This document shows positions 24,149 through 30,202 of a stretch of 30,202 bases of DNA, piece by piece. The stretch is taken from positions 1-30,202 of the forward strand of contig CABPWH010000021.1 of assembly GCA_902461085.1 (NCBI GenBank), in the 5' to 3' direction. How positions within the stretch are numbered: the stretch's first letter is position 1; each line of letters starts with the position of its first letter. This DNA comes from an uncultured Collinsella sp. (GTDB taxonomy: Bacteria > Actinomycetota > Coriobacteriia > Coriobacteriales > Coriobacteriaceae). The position numbers and the translations under genes were made by a program. The notes under the pieces were generated by a model that was not told the origin of the DNA, searched no databases, and saw nothing but the letters and a program-made list of their open reading frames with translations.

Positions 24149-24190
24149 AAAGTGGTTGGACGGTGCATCAATGTGCTGTCCAACCACTTT
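24149..24190 (+). terminator. Terminator after trxB
   Basis: AAAGTGGTTGGAC (24149-24161) pairs perfectly with 24178-24190, giving a 13-bp stem with a 16-base loop, followed by TTACTTT. It separates trxB from the DUF1836 gene. Confidence 0.88.
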
Positions 24191-24200
24191 TACTTTCCTG

Positions 24201-24227
24201 CTATATAGTATGCAAAACTAGATAACC
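24201..24227 (+). promoter_or_regulatory. Operator-like sequence upstream of the DUF1836 gene
   Basis: A 27-base sequence beginning CTATATAGTATGCAAAAC matches, at 24 of 27 positions, the sequence read on the - strand at 25900-25874, upstream of degV. Its halves (CTATATAG and CTAGATAA) are imperfect inverted repeats about a 9-base centre. It ends 35 bases before the start codon, and a possible -10 box TACAAT lies at 24233-24238, so a bound protein could block transcription. Confidence 0.7.
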
Positions 24228-24262
24228 TAGAATACAATATAGCTAATGAACGGAGGATCCTT

Positions 24263-24874
24263 ATGAACCACGCCAAACGCGTTATCCCGATGTCCGATTC
24301 GTCGGTCAGCATTAAGCCTGAGGATATTCAGCCCACTGTGCTGCCCGATGCATTTATTCAGTCCGATATCGTGCGCAAACTCAATACGTTGAGTCTGCCG
24401 CGCTATGACCAGTTGCCCAATGTGACGCTCTACCGCGACCAGGTCATTGAGTATGTTGCGCTGTGGATGGAGCCGCTGTCTATTTGCGTTGAGCAGCCTG
24501 TCATTACGCCATCGATGATCAATAACTACGTGAAGGTCGGCCTGGTGCCTGCTCCGGTCAAAAAGCAGTATGGTCGCGAGCAGATTGCCCGCCTGATCGC
24601 TATCTGCATCTTTAAGCAGGTGCTACCTATTGCTGCGGTGCAGGCGCTCTTTAACATTCAGCGTTTGAGCTACGATGCCCCGACGGCCTTCGACTATGTG
24701 GTCGATCAGCTCGAGGCATCGATTCGCTCGGCGTTTTCTGTCGAGCAGACGCCGGTTCCCGATACGGCGCATCAGGTAACGCGTGAGTCGCTGCTTGTGC
24801 GCAGCGCGGTTTCATCCTTTGTTTCGAAAGCGTACCTGATGAGCTATCTCAAGTTCAACGGGTTTAATAGCTAG
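24263..24874 (+). CDS. DUF1836 family putative transcription regulator
   Basis: A 203-residue protein whose middle (about residues 78-140) matches DUF1836: VITPSMINNYVKVGLVPAP, then KKQYGREQIARLIAICIFKQVLPI. This resembles a MerR-like winged helix, where the SMINNYVK helix would contact DNA. Family targets and signals are unknown. The ATG has GGAGG 7 bases upstream; a second ATG nine codons on is possible. It converges with degV on a shared terminator, and both genes carry the same operator-like sequence upstream. The simplest reading is that it regulates itself and degV. That is an inference. Confidence 0.82.
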   Translation: MNHAKRVIPMSDSSVSIKPEDIQPTVLPDAFIQSDIVRKLNTLSLPRYDQLPNVTLYRDQVIEYVALWMEPLSICVEQPVITPSMINNYVKVGLVPAPVKKQYGREQIARLIAICIFKQVLPIAAVQALFNIQRLSYDAPTAFDYVVDQLEASIRSAFSVEQTPVPDTAHQVTRESLLVRSAVSSFVSKAYLMSYLKFNGFNS

Positions 24875-24886
24875 TCGACGTATAAA

Positions 24887-24928
24887 ACGGGCGGGATAAA
24901 GAGGCATCTGTCGCTTTATCCCGCCCGT
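24887..24928. terminator. Bidirectional terminator between DUF1836 gene and degV
   Basis: ACGGGCGGGATAAAG (24887-24901) pairs perfectly with 24914-24928, a 15-bp stem with a 12-base loop. ATTTTTG follows on the + strand and TTTTATA on the - strand, so it can serve both convergent genes. Confidence 0.92.
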
Positions 24929-24947
24929 ATTTTTGCTTGGTTGGACT

Positions 24948-25814
24948 TTATTTGCCCGAAGCTACGCCCATGCCGTAGCCGATGATCAGGCCGTGCATCT
25001 CGGCGTAATAGGAATCCAGGCCGTTGCAGGGCATGATGATGGTCTTGGAGCCGGGCCAATGCTCGACTATGCGGTCAGTAAGCGCCCGGGCTCCAGCTTC
25101 GTTCTCAACGTGATCGATGATGACCTCGCCGCCAGTAAAGCCCTCGGCCTCCATGGTGTCGACAATCTTGGTGAGCATCTTCTTTTCGCCACGCGTGTGC
25201 CCAACGAGTTCAATTTCGCCCGCTTCGCTCGCCGTGCCCAAAATGCGGATATTGAGCTTATTGGCAATAACGCCGGCCGCCTTAGGGATACGTCCGGCCT
25301 TCGCAAGGTTTTCGTAATTGCACAGGCTAAAGAGAATCTTGCTGTTTTGCTCCAAGCTATCGAAATAGGCGCAGGCGTCTTCAAAGGAAACGTCCGGGTT
25401 GCTCGCAAGATAGCGGTCGAACAGCAAGAAGATCAGATCCATTTTGCCACCTGCGGCTCGCGAGTTAACCAAATGAATCTGGCGGTTGGGCTCCTCGGCA
25501 AGCACCATGTCACGTGCGGTGGCCGCGGCATTGTAGCTTCCCGATACGCCCTCCGAGATGGGCATGCAGATCGTCTTGTCGGCAAGCCCAAAGAGTTCAG
25601 CCCACTCCCCTACGCTTGGACAGGCGCTCGAAGAAGCGCTCGACTCCGCCTGCACGGCGCAATTGAGCGCGTTAACATCGAACGAGAGGTCATCGACAAA
25701 TTCGCGCTCCCCCACTCGGATCTTAAGGGGTGCAAATGCAAAGGTGGTATGAGGTGCGGTTGGTTGCCAATCGCGAAGATTGCAGCTCGAATCGGAGATA
25801 AGTGCCCAGCTCAT
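24948..25814 (-). CDS. DegV family fatty-acid-binding protein
   Basis: DegV proteins bind one fatty acid; FakB members of the family present it to the kinase FakA for incorporation into phospholipid. The N-terminal WALISDSSCNL, the ligand-site SSACPSVGEW (in place of the usual TSQPS), and PISEGVSGSYNAA are characteristic, as is the NLAKAGRIPKAAG block. The 288-residue length is normal. A ribosome-binding site (AAAGGA) precedes the ATG. No fakA is nearby. Its promoter region contains a 20-bp-arm inverted repeat and shares a 27-base operator-like sequence with the convergent DUF1836 gene. Confidence 0.88.
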   Translation of the reverse strand: MSWALISDSSCNLRDWQPTAPHTTFAFAPLKIRVGEREFVDDLSFDVNALNCAVQAESSASSSACPSVGEWAELFGLADKTICMPISEGVSGSYNAAATARDMVLAEEPNRQIHLVNSRAAGGKMDLIFLLFDRYLASNPDVSFEDACAYFDSLEQNSKILFSLCNYENLAKAGRIPKAAGVIANKLNIRILGTASEAGEIELVGHTRGEKKMLTKIVDTMEAEGFTGGEVIIDHVENEAGARALTDRIVEHWPGSKTIIMPCNGLDSYYAEMHGLIIGYGMGVASGK

Positions 25815-25828
25815 TGAGGGTCCTTTCT

Positions 25829-25849
25829 AATTGTTCCCCAACAATTATA
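25829..25849 (-). promoter_or_regulatory. degV -10 box and overlapping inverted repeat
   Basis: On the - strand a perfect TATAAT lies at 25849-25844. It overlaps a 7-bp inverted repeat, AATTGTT and AACAATT around four G/C bases (25829-25846). No good -35 box is seen; the position where it would fall is inside the large inverted repeat at 25864-25912, suggesting activation or repression by a bound protein. Confidence 0.55.
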
Positions 25850-25863
25850 GCCATCTTTTTGAT

Positions 25864-25912
25864 TGATCAGTACGGCTATCTAGTTTTGAATACTAGATAG
25901 CCGTACTGATCA
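25864..25912 (-). promoter_or_regulatory. 20-bp-arm inverted repeat upstream of degV
   Basis: Arms 25864-25883 and 25893-25912 are perfectly complementary and flank a 9-base centre. The inner part (25874-25900) is the second copy of the operator-like sequence found upstream of the DUF1836 gene, in the same orientation relative to its gene. It lies between the ATG of degV (59 bases away) and the terminator of the NlpC/P60 operon. There is no T run after it, so a protein-binding site is more likely than a terminator. Confidence 0.72.
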
Positions 25913-25929
25913 TATGCCAAACGGTAAGG

Positions 25930-25970
25930 GAAAAAAGAATGGGCCTCGTGACTCAAGATCGCGAGGCCCA
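25930..25970 (-). terminator. Terminator of the NlpC/P60 operon
   Basis: On the - strand a 9-bp stem (TGGGCCTCG with complement, 25940-25948 and 25962-25970) with a 13-base loop is followed by TTCTTTTTTCCC. This is a classic intrinsic terminator, 23 bases past the stop of the hydrolase gene. Confidence 0.93.
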
Positions 25971-25993
25971 CGTTCGTTCGCTGCAGTAATAAA

Positions 25994-27115
25994 TTAGTAG
26001 CGCACGAAAATGTAATTGTTGTTCATGCCAGCAGCGACGGAGCTGATGATGACGCCCGTTTTGTAGTCGGAAGCATGGATCATCTGACCATTACCGATAT
26101 AGATGCCTGTATGGTAGGAGTTAACCACAACATCGCCGGGTTGCGGATCGGACACGCGGGTCCAACCCATGAAGGTGCCGGTGGTGCCCAGGCGGCAGTA
26201 GCGGCCCGTGAGGCAATAGCTTACAAAACCGGAGCAGTCAAAGCTGTTCGGTCCAATGCCGCCCCAGGAATAAGCGTATCCGAGCTTGCTGTAGGCGCGC
26301 GAAACAACGGTACCGCCGTCAACGGACTGGCTCGGTGCGGAAGGCGTCGGAGTCGGAGCGGGCGTCACGGGCTGCGGCGTGGGGGCAGGAGCGGGCGCGG
26401 GCGCGGGCGTGTTGCCGCCGCCGTTGTTGGTCGTACCGCCACCATTGTTGGTGTTCTCGGTCGTACCGGCAGTGTCGTTGCTCACCGTGGCCTTTTCGGC
26501 GGTGCTGGCATTGATGCCAGCCTGAAGCGCGGCGTTGGCCTCGGCCTCGGCAGCAAGCTCGGCCTGCAGCTGTGAATCCAGGGAGTTCACGACACTCTGG
26601 GCCTCAGCCTGCTGGGCATTGAGCTCGTCGACCTTCTTCTGCGTCGCGGCGACGTTCTTCTCCTGCTCGGTCTGCTTATCGGTGAGCTGCTGCTTAAGGT
26701 CCTTGACCTCCTGAATGGTCTGGGCCTGCTTGTCGGAAACCTTGCCGAAGTAGAACAGACGGTTGAGCATGTCGCCCAGATCGTCGACGCCCGTCAGAAC
26801 CTGAAGGAGACTCAGACCGCCAGTCTTGTACTCACCGGCAACGTAGCTCGAAAGCTTTGCCTGACCCTCGGCAATCTCTTGCTGCTTTTGCGTGATCTCG
26901 CCTGCAGTCTGATCAAGCTCCTGCGTCTGTGCGGAGAGTTCTTCATGAATTTGCTGGGTTTGGGTGCCAATCTGCTCGAGTTTGGTACGAGCAGCGGCAA
27001 GGTCGGATGCGGTATCGGCATAGGCCGGAGCCACGAGGCCCAGGCCCAAAACACAAGCGAGGGTTGCCGTAGCAGCGCAGCGTGCCATGTTTTTGTGCGT
27101 GTTTGCTGTGCGCAT
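25994..27115 (-). CDS. Secreted NlpC/P60 peptidoglycan hydrolase
   Basis: A wall-lytic endopeptidase exported by the Sec route. Signal peptide at residues 1-33 (positively charged start, hydrophobic core, APAYADT cleavage region). A long coiled coil follows (about 35-205, rich in Gln, Glu and Ala), as in PcsB-type and RipA-type hydrolases that are switched on by FtsEX, then an Asn/Gly and Pro/Ala/Thr-rich linker (215-262). The NlpC/P60 domain ends the protein, with catalytic C294 (FDCSGF), H335 (YHTGIY) and H347 (MIHAS). The ATG 27115 has GGAAAGGA upstream. It is last in a leftward operon, 32 bases after apt. Control by FtsEX is an analogy only. Confidence 0.93.
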   Translation of the reverse strand: MRTANTHKNMARCAATATLACVLGLGLVAPAYADTASDLAAARTKLEQIGTQTQQIHEELSAQTQELDQTAGEITQKQQEIAEGQAKLSSYVAGEYKTGGLSLLQVLTGVDDLGDMLNRLFYFGKVSDKQAQTIQEVKDLKQQLTDKQTEQEKNVAATQKKVDELNAQQAEAQSVVNSLDSQLQAELAAEAEANAALQAGINASTAEKATVSNDTAGTTENTNNGGGTTNNGGGNTPAPAPAPAPTPQPVTPAPTPTPSAPSQSVDGGTVVSRAYSKLGYAYSWGGIGPNSFDCSGFVSYCLTGRYCRLGTTGTFMGWTRVSDPQPGDVVVNSYHTGIYIGNGQMIHASDYKTGVIISSVAAGMNNNYIFVRY

Positions 27116-27147
27116 GGAGCTTCCTTTCCGGTATCTAAGGGTAGCGG

Positions 27148-27678
27148 CTAGTCCACCGTTACCAGGCTAAAGAGCTCAACGTCCTCGTTAGAAGGCGTGA
27201 GCTTCTTGCGCGGGTTGAGAAACGCAAGCTCAAGGATACAACCGTAGCCCACAAGCTTTGCGCCCATATCTCGCACCAGTTTACCTGTTGCCTCGACGGT
27301 TCCGCCCGTCGCGACCAAGTCGTCCAGAATCAACACGGTATCTTTAGAGCTGATGGCATCGGCGTGGATCTCGATAGAATCCGTTCCATACTCGAGCTCG
27401 TAGCTCTCGCTTACCGTCTTGCGCGGCAGTTTGCCCGGCTTACGTGCGGGAACAAAGCCGGCACCCAGGGCGACGGCCACGGGCACACCGACCATAAAGC
27501 CGCGGGCCTCGGGTCCTACGACCTTGGTAATGCCCATGCCAGCAAAATGCTCAGCCAGGGCATCCACCATGGCCTTCAGGGCCTCGGGATTGCCAAAGAG
27601 CGGTGTGATGTCCTTAAAGACGACTCCGGGCTCGGGATAGTCGGGGATATCGACGATATGAGATTCGAAGTCGTACAT
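27148..27678 (-). CDS. apt: Adenine phosphoribosyltransferase
   Basis: Makes AMP from adenine and PRPP in purine salvage. The protein shows the N-terminal IPDYPEPGVVFKDITPL, the PEARGFMVG region, RKPGKLPRKT, and the PRPP-binding LILDDLVATGGT, all standard. I start it at ATG 27678 (176 residues), with AAAGG 8 bases upstream. An in-frame ATG at 27693 would add five residues but has no ribosome-binding site. It lies 36 bases after the MerR-type gene and 32 before the NlpC/P60 gene in one orientation, so it is probably within the same operon, though it has no obvious link to envelope biology. Confidence 0.95.
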   Translation of the reverse strand: MYDFESHIVDIPDYPEPGVVFKDITPLFGNPEALKAMVDALAEHFAGMGITKVVGPEARGFMVGVPVAVALGAGFVPARKPGKLPRKTVSESYELEYGTDSIEIHADAISSKDTVLILDDLVATGGTVEATGKLVRDMGAKLVGYGCILELAFLNPRKKLTPSNEDVELFSLVTVD

Positions 27679-27714
27679 GGCGTGGCCTTTCATGGATTGC
27701 CGGGTGAACGGCGG

Positions 27715-28599
27715 CTATTTACCCGCGTTAGCAGACGAGCTATGCGAGGGGACGACGACCTTGGACGGCTGCACAAGCGACTCGTCATGCGCGGTAACCG
27801 CGGGAACGCTTGCCCCATCGCTTTTAGCCTTGGTGGATTCGGAACGCGCGATCTCCTCATCGAGTGCATCGATGTCGGCGTCCTCGACCACGGCGTTGAG
27901 CGACTCAAAAACGCGGTTCTTGAGCAGCGCAGTGTGTACACCTTCCGTCAGGTCGTGAAGCTTCTTAAACGCACGCTCGAGCTTGGCGTCGCGCTCGTCA
28001 TCGGAGGTATCCATTCCGAGCATGCTCACGAGCACCTGCTCAAACATCGAGGACTCGCGGTTGGCGGAAGACACGTACTGACGCAGGTTGCGCGGCTCGA
28101 TATGGAAGCGTGACAGCTCGGAGCAGTAGCGGATGATCGGGAAATCGCGACCATCGACGAGCTCACGATTCTGCGGACTCTTGATGATGCGAATGAGGTC
28201 GTTCTCGGCGAGCGAGCGGATAAACGAAATCTCGACGCCCAGCATATCGGGAATGGTCTCGATGGGATGCAGCTTTTGCTTGGTCTCTTTGGGTTCCGTC
28301 TTAAGCGGAACATCGGACAGAAGACCCACCTCGTAAGCCAACGTGGAAAGGTCCGTTGCGTTTTCCAAGCGCTGCTTAATGACGTTGAGCGGCATGTAGC
28401 GGGTTTTCTGCAGGTGCAGGATGACCTCGAGACGGTCAACGTCTTCCTTGGAGTACTGGCGATACCCCTTAGGTGTACGATGAGGGGTAATGAGCCCCTC
28501 ATCCTCTAGAAATCTAATTTTTGAGTTCGAAAGATCGGGGTATGCGCCTCGAAGTAGGTTGACGACTTGGCCGATACTCAGATAGTTGCGTTCGGCCAT
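27715..28599 (-). CDS. FtsR-like MerR family transcription regulator
   Basis: The N-terminal winged helix (residues 5-75: YLSIGQVVNLLRGAYPDLSN, SKIRFLEDEGLITPHRT, GYRQYSKEDVDRLEVILHLQ) closely resembles actinobacterial FtsR, which in Corynebacterium controls ftsZ. The position directly after a GarA-like FHA gene is the same as in mycobacteria (Rv1827-Rv1828). The middle region (about 110-200) repeats a second, weaker helix-turn-helix-like pattern, and the last 60 residues are a low-complexity Ser/Ala/Glu tail. No metal-binding or drug-binding cysteines are seen. It begins 3 bases after the FHA gene's stop, so the two are translationally linked. Whether it controls division genes here is an inference. 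Confidence 0.83.
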   Translation of the reverse strand: MAERNYLSIGQVVNLLRGAYPDLSNSKIRFLEDEGLITPHRTPKGYRQYSKEDVDRLEVILHLQKTRYMPLNVIKQRLENATDLSTLAYEVGLLSDVPLKTEPKETKQKLHPIETIPDMLGVEISFIRSLAENDLIRIIKSPQNRELVDGRDFPIIRYCSELSRFHIEPRNLRQYVSSANRESSMFEQVLVSMLGMDTSDDERDAKLERAFKKLHDLTEGVHTALLKNRVFESLNAVVEDADIDALDEEIARSESTKAKSDGASVPAVTAHDESLVQPSKVVVPSHSSSANAGK

Positions 28600-28602
28600 G
28601 CC

Positions 28603-29037
28603 CTACTCACCGGTTTCGATGCGCTCCGGCGTGCTTTCGTGGTAGATGAGCGTAAACGTGCCGATCTGGACGGAAGAACCGTCGTGCAGCGGGGCTGCAT
28701 TGACGATGGCACCGTCAACCCAGGTGCCATTGAGCGAGCCCAGGTCCTCGATGCGAGCGCCGAGGCCCTCGCGAATAATGCGCGCGTGGCTGCGCGAAAC
28801 AGTCATGTCGTTGAGGAAGATGCCGTTCGCAGGATCGCGGCCGATGGTGGTCACGTCGTCCTCGAGCTCAAAGGCGGCACCAGTCTGCGGACCCTTGACG
28901 ATGGACAGAACGGGGGCGGTGATGCGCACGTTGGCCATGAGGTCGGGAACGGTGACGTCGCTTGAAGGCACGCGGAATACGCAGGTAGCGTCAGCAGTCT
29001 TATCATTCTGAGGCATATTGTTAACCATGTTGTCCAT
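28603..29037 (-). CDS. GarA-like FHA-domain protein
   Basis: A small cytoplasmic phosphopeptide-binding protein. The FHA domain (about residues 43-132) has TIGRDPANGIFLND with R67, SRSHAR at 81-86 and SLNGTWVDG with N103, all binding residues of the family. The N-terminal tail carries ATCVFR with T18, which lines up with the TTSVFR motif of mycobacterial GarA and Corynebacterium OdhI, where kinase PknB or PknG phosphorylates the threonine and the tail then folds onto the FHA domain. GarA controls glutamate and 2-oxoglutarate metabolism. I start at ATG 29037, with AGGGG upstream (144 residues); a TTG at 29070 is less likely. The kinase is not in this window. Confidence 0.85.
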   Translation of the reverse strand: MDNMVNNMPQNDKTADATCVFRVPSSDVTVPDLMANVRITAPVLSIVKGPQTGAAFELEDDVTTIGRDPANGIFLNDMTVSRSHARIIREGLGARIEDLGSLNGTWVDGAIVNAAPLHDGSSVQIGTFTLIYHESTPERIETGE

Positions 29038-29103
29038 GACAACCCCTAACTTATCGCGGACGTGCCGCAAATAATGAACCGTACGTAATCATACCCCAAC
29101 GAA

Positions 29104-29808
29104 TCAGTCTTCGATTTCAGGGTTCAGAAAGTCGATGTCCTCGTCCTCGGGATGCGCGAGAGCCTGTTTAATGGCCACTCCGCCCTTAATGGAATAGATG
29201 ACAGCCGTGAGCATGGAGAAGATCACGCCGCCATACACAAAGAAGATGCCGAGGGGCACCGAGCTTCCGTTGAGGCCCGGGAAGGCCGTAAGGGTTGAAG
29301 GTAAAAGATGCAGGCCGTCAATAACGGGGAAACCGAGCAGCATGAGCGAGAAGCCGGTCATGAGCAGCGCAGTGGCAATCTTTCCGGGGAAGACGACATC
29401 GATGGGGCGACGGTGATAATGACGCACGATAAGCGTGCCGATGCCCAGATAGATGTCGCGGCCAATAATGAGCACGCAGACCCAGATTGGCAGCTCTCCG
29501 CGAACCACCAGTCCCAGCACGCCGGTGAACAGCAGCGCACGGTCGCAAATGGGATCCATGACCTTGCCGAGCCACGAGACCGTCTTAGTCATGCGGGCGA
29601 TCTGACCGTCCATCCAGTCGGTGGAGGCGGCAACGGCGTAGATAACGATGGCGATGACGCGGTTGTTATCCGTCACAAACAGGTACAGAAATACCAGGGT
29701 GAGGATCAGGCGCGTAAAGGTAATGAAATTGGAGATCGTAAAGATCTTATTCGACGGGTAATCGGAAGTGCCGATAAGCTCCTTTTTGATCTTCTTTTTG
29801 ATGCCCAC
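29104..29808 (-). CDS. Second CDP-alcohol phosphatidyltransferase (PgsA-like)
   Basis: A polytopic membrane enzyme with the full superfamily signature: D64, D67, G68, A71, R72, G81, D85 and D89 from the start used here, with canonical spacing. It could be a second PgsA, a cardiolipin synthase or a phosphatidylinositol-phosphate synthase; the sequence alone does not decide. I choose GTG 29808 (234 residues) because GGGGGAG lies just upstream and a -10 box at 29845-29850 would place the transcript start about 30 bases before it. The frame is open another 45 codons, but that stretch lies over the promoter. It heads the operon with the GarA and FtsR-like genes, as pgsA2 does near garA in mycobacteria. 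Confidence 0.8.
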   Translation of the reverse strand: MGIKKKIKKELIGTSDYPSNKIFTISNFITFTRLILTLVFLYLFVTDNNRVIAIVIYAVAASTDWMDGQIARMTKTVSWLGKVMDPICDRALLFTGVLGLVVRGELPIWVCVLIIGRDIYLGIGTLIVRHYHRRPIDVVFPGKIATALLMTGFSLMLLGFPVIDGLHLLPSTLTAFPGLNGSSVPLGIFFVYGGVIFSMLTAVIYSIKGGVAIKQALAHPEDEDIDFLNPEIED

Positions 29809-29844
29809 AGGACTCCCCCGCTGGTTAACGACAAAACTTTCGAT

Positions 29845-29850
29845 ACTATA
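29845..29850 (-). promoter_or_regulatory. Probable -10 box of the pgsA2 operon
   Basis: On the - strand TATAGT precedes the GTG start of the operon's first gene by about 37 bases. The -35 position (TGGATA, 17 bases away) is weak. I see no other good promoter in the operon. Confidence 0.5.
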
Positions 29851-29936
29851 CCCGTTCCGGCGATGTCTATCCAGCGTACCCATAGAGAGTCCAGACATGT
29901 GGAGGGTGTTGTTGGCGGGGCGGGAACTCACATTTA

Positions 29937-29991
29937 TGTACATCAGCCTCCAAACATGTCGAAAAATGTCGGTTTTGGAGGGTGATGTACA
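29937..29991. promoter_or_regulatory. 18-bp-arm inverted repeat upstream of the pgsA2 operon
   Basis: TGTACATCAGCCTCCAAA (29937-29954) and its complement (29974-29991) match at 17 of 18 positions around a 19-base centre. CGTTTTTGTTG follows on the + strand, so it could be a rightward terminator. But no + strand gene lies to its left for more than 5 kb, which favours a regulatory site for the leftward operon. Confidence 0.5.
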
Positions 29992-30110
29992 CGTTTTTGT
30001 TGCGCGTGTGCATCATCTCATATGTTGCCAACGCTAACGGTGAACCTGAGCGCCCGGGCACATTCTTTGTTGGCTGAAACCGGCATAGCAACTAGCGGAA
30101 GGCATCATCG

Positions 30111-30141
30111 AAGGAGTGTGCTGGAAAGCACCCGTCTCCTT
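30111..30141 (+). other. GNRA-capped hairpin at the right edge
   Basis: AAGGAG (30111-30116) pairs with CTCCTT (30136-30141), and after an internal loop GTGCT pairs with AGCAC around a GGAA loop. No T run follows, so it is not a typical terminator. It could be part of a structured leader RNA of a gene beyond the window. Confidence 0.4.
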
Positions 30142-30202
30142 AACTGTTAGAAATGCAAGTTAAAAATCTATGTGGCCAATGTGATACCGTTGAACCCGCG
30201 TA

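Larger units (their letters stand above)
29809..30202. other. Right-edge region without a recognised gene
   Basis: It contains a promoter-like box (29845-29850), an 18-bp-arm inverted repeat (29937-29991), and a hairpin with a GNRA-type loop (30111-30141). The other sequence is unremarkable, with modest GC and no open frame that looks like protein. No riboswitch or RNA family was recognised. A gene may begin beyond the window's end. Confidence 0.5.

Noticed and set aside
24933..25817. Open frame on the + strand opposite degV
   Set aside because: degV on the - strand has family motifs, a ribosome-binding site and a terminator; the opposing frame has none.
27364..28113. Open frame on the + strand opposite apt and the MerR-type gene
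   Set aside because: It spans two well-supported genes and the gap between them, which is typical of a codon shadow.

Overview
The window reads as chromosomal housekeeping DNA from a Coriobacteriia actinobacterium, most likely Collinsella or a close relative. This rests on three things: GC-rich coding sequence with strong use of GAG, AAG and CGC codons; actinobacterial markers (a GarA-like FHA protein beside an FtsR-like MerR regulator); and a Firmicutes-style backbone (ftsK, rimO, pgsA, cinA, recA, rny, spoVS, miaB) in an organism with no other sporulation gene in view. The genus is an inference from protein style and gene order. I see no tRNA, rRNA, prophage, insertion sequence or CRISPR array.

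Positions 1-18381 are a long + strand run. RNase J, FtsK, a RodZ-like protein, YajQ, RimO, PgsA and CinA are closely packed and end at a 10-bp-stem hairpin (9331-9354). recA follows with a textbook promoter whose spacer holds a perfect SOS box, then recX. RNase Y has its own promoter and a long leader with two hairpins, and is followed by an uncharacterised GHKL ATPase, a SpoVS protein and the chain miaB-miaA-hflX, whose genes overlap by one base. Thus RNases J and Y, tRNA and ribosome modification, recombination and division genes sit together.

Positions 18366-21270 hold the SOS control point. lexA runs leftwards and is joined by a stop/start overlap to a membrane acyltransferase-like gene. 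To its right is a divergent gene for a membrane-anchored LysM protein that looks like the cell-division inhibitor YneA. Three SOS boxes lie between them. Next come nrdR, whose start codon is inside a perfect 11-bp inverted repeat, and dut.

Positions 21271-21748 are non-coding and hold two complete 98-bp palindromic elements in opposite orientation plus a truncated copy, with a 20-bp-stem terminator between the complete ones. The elements share a 30-nt centre and inner arms, while their outer arms differ between copies but pair within each copy.

From 21749 to 25814 are a glycolipid glycosyltransferase, thioredoxin reductase, a DUF1836 regulator and a DegV protein. The last two converge on a shared terminator, and each is preceded, in the same orientation, by nearly the same 27-bp operator-like sequence (24 of 27 positions identical).

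From 25940 to 29850 is a leftward operon: a second CDP-alcohol phosphotransferase, GarA-like FHA protein, FtsR-like MerR regulator, adenine phosphoribosyltransferase and a secreted NlpC/P60 hydrolase, closed by a strong terminator. The right edge (29809-30202) has no recognised gene but contains an 18-bp-arm inverted repeat and a GNRA-capped hairpin.
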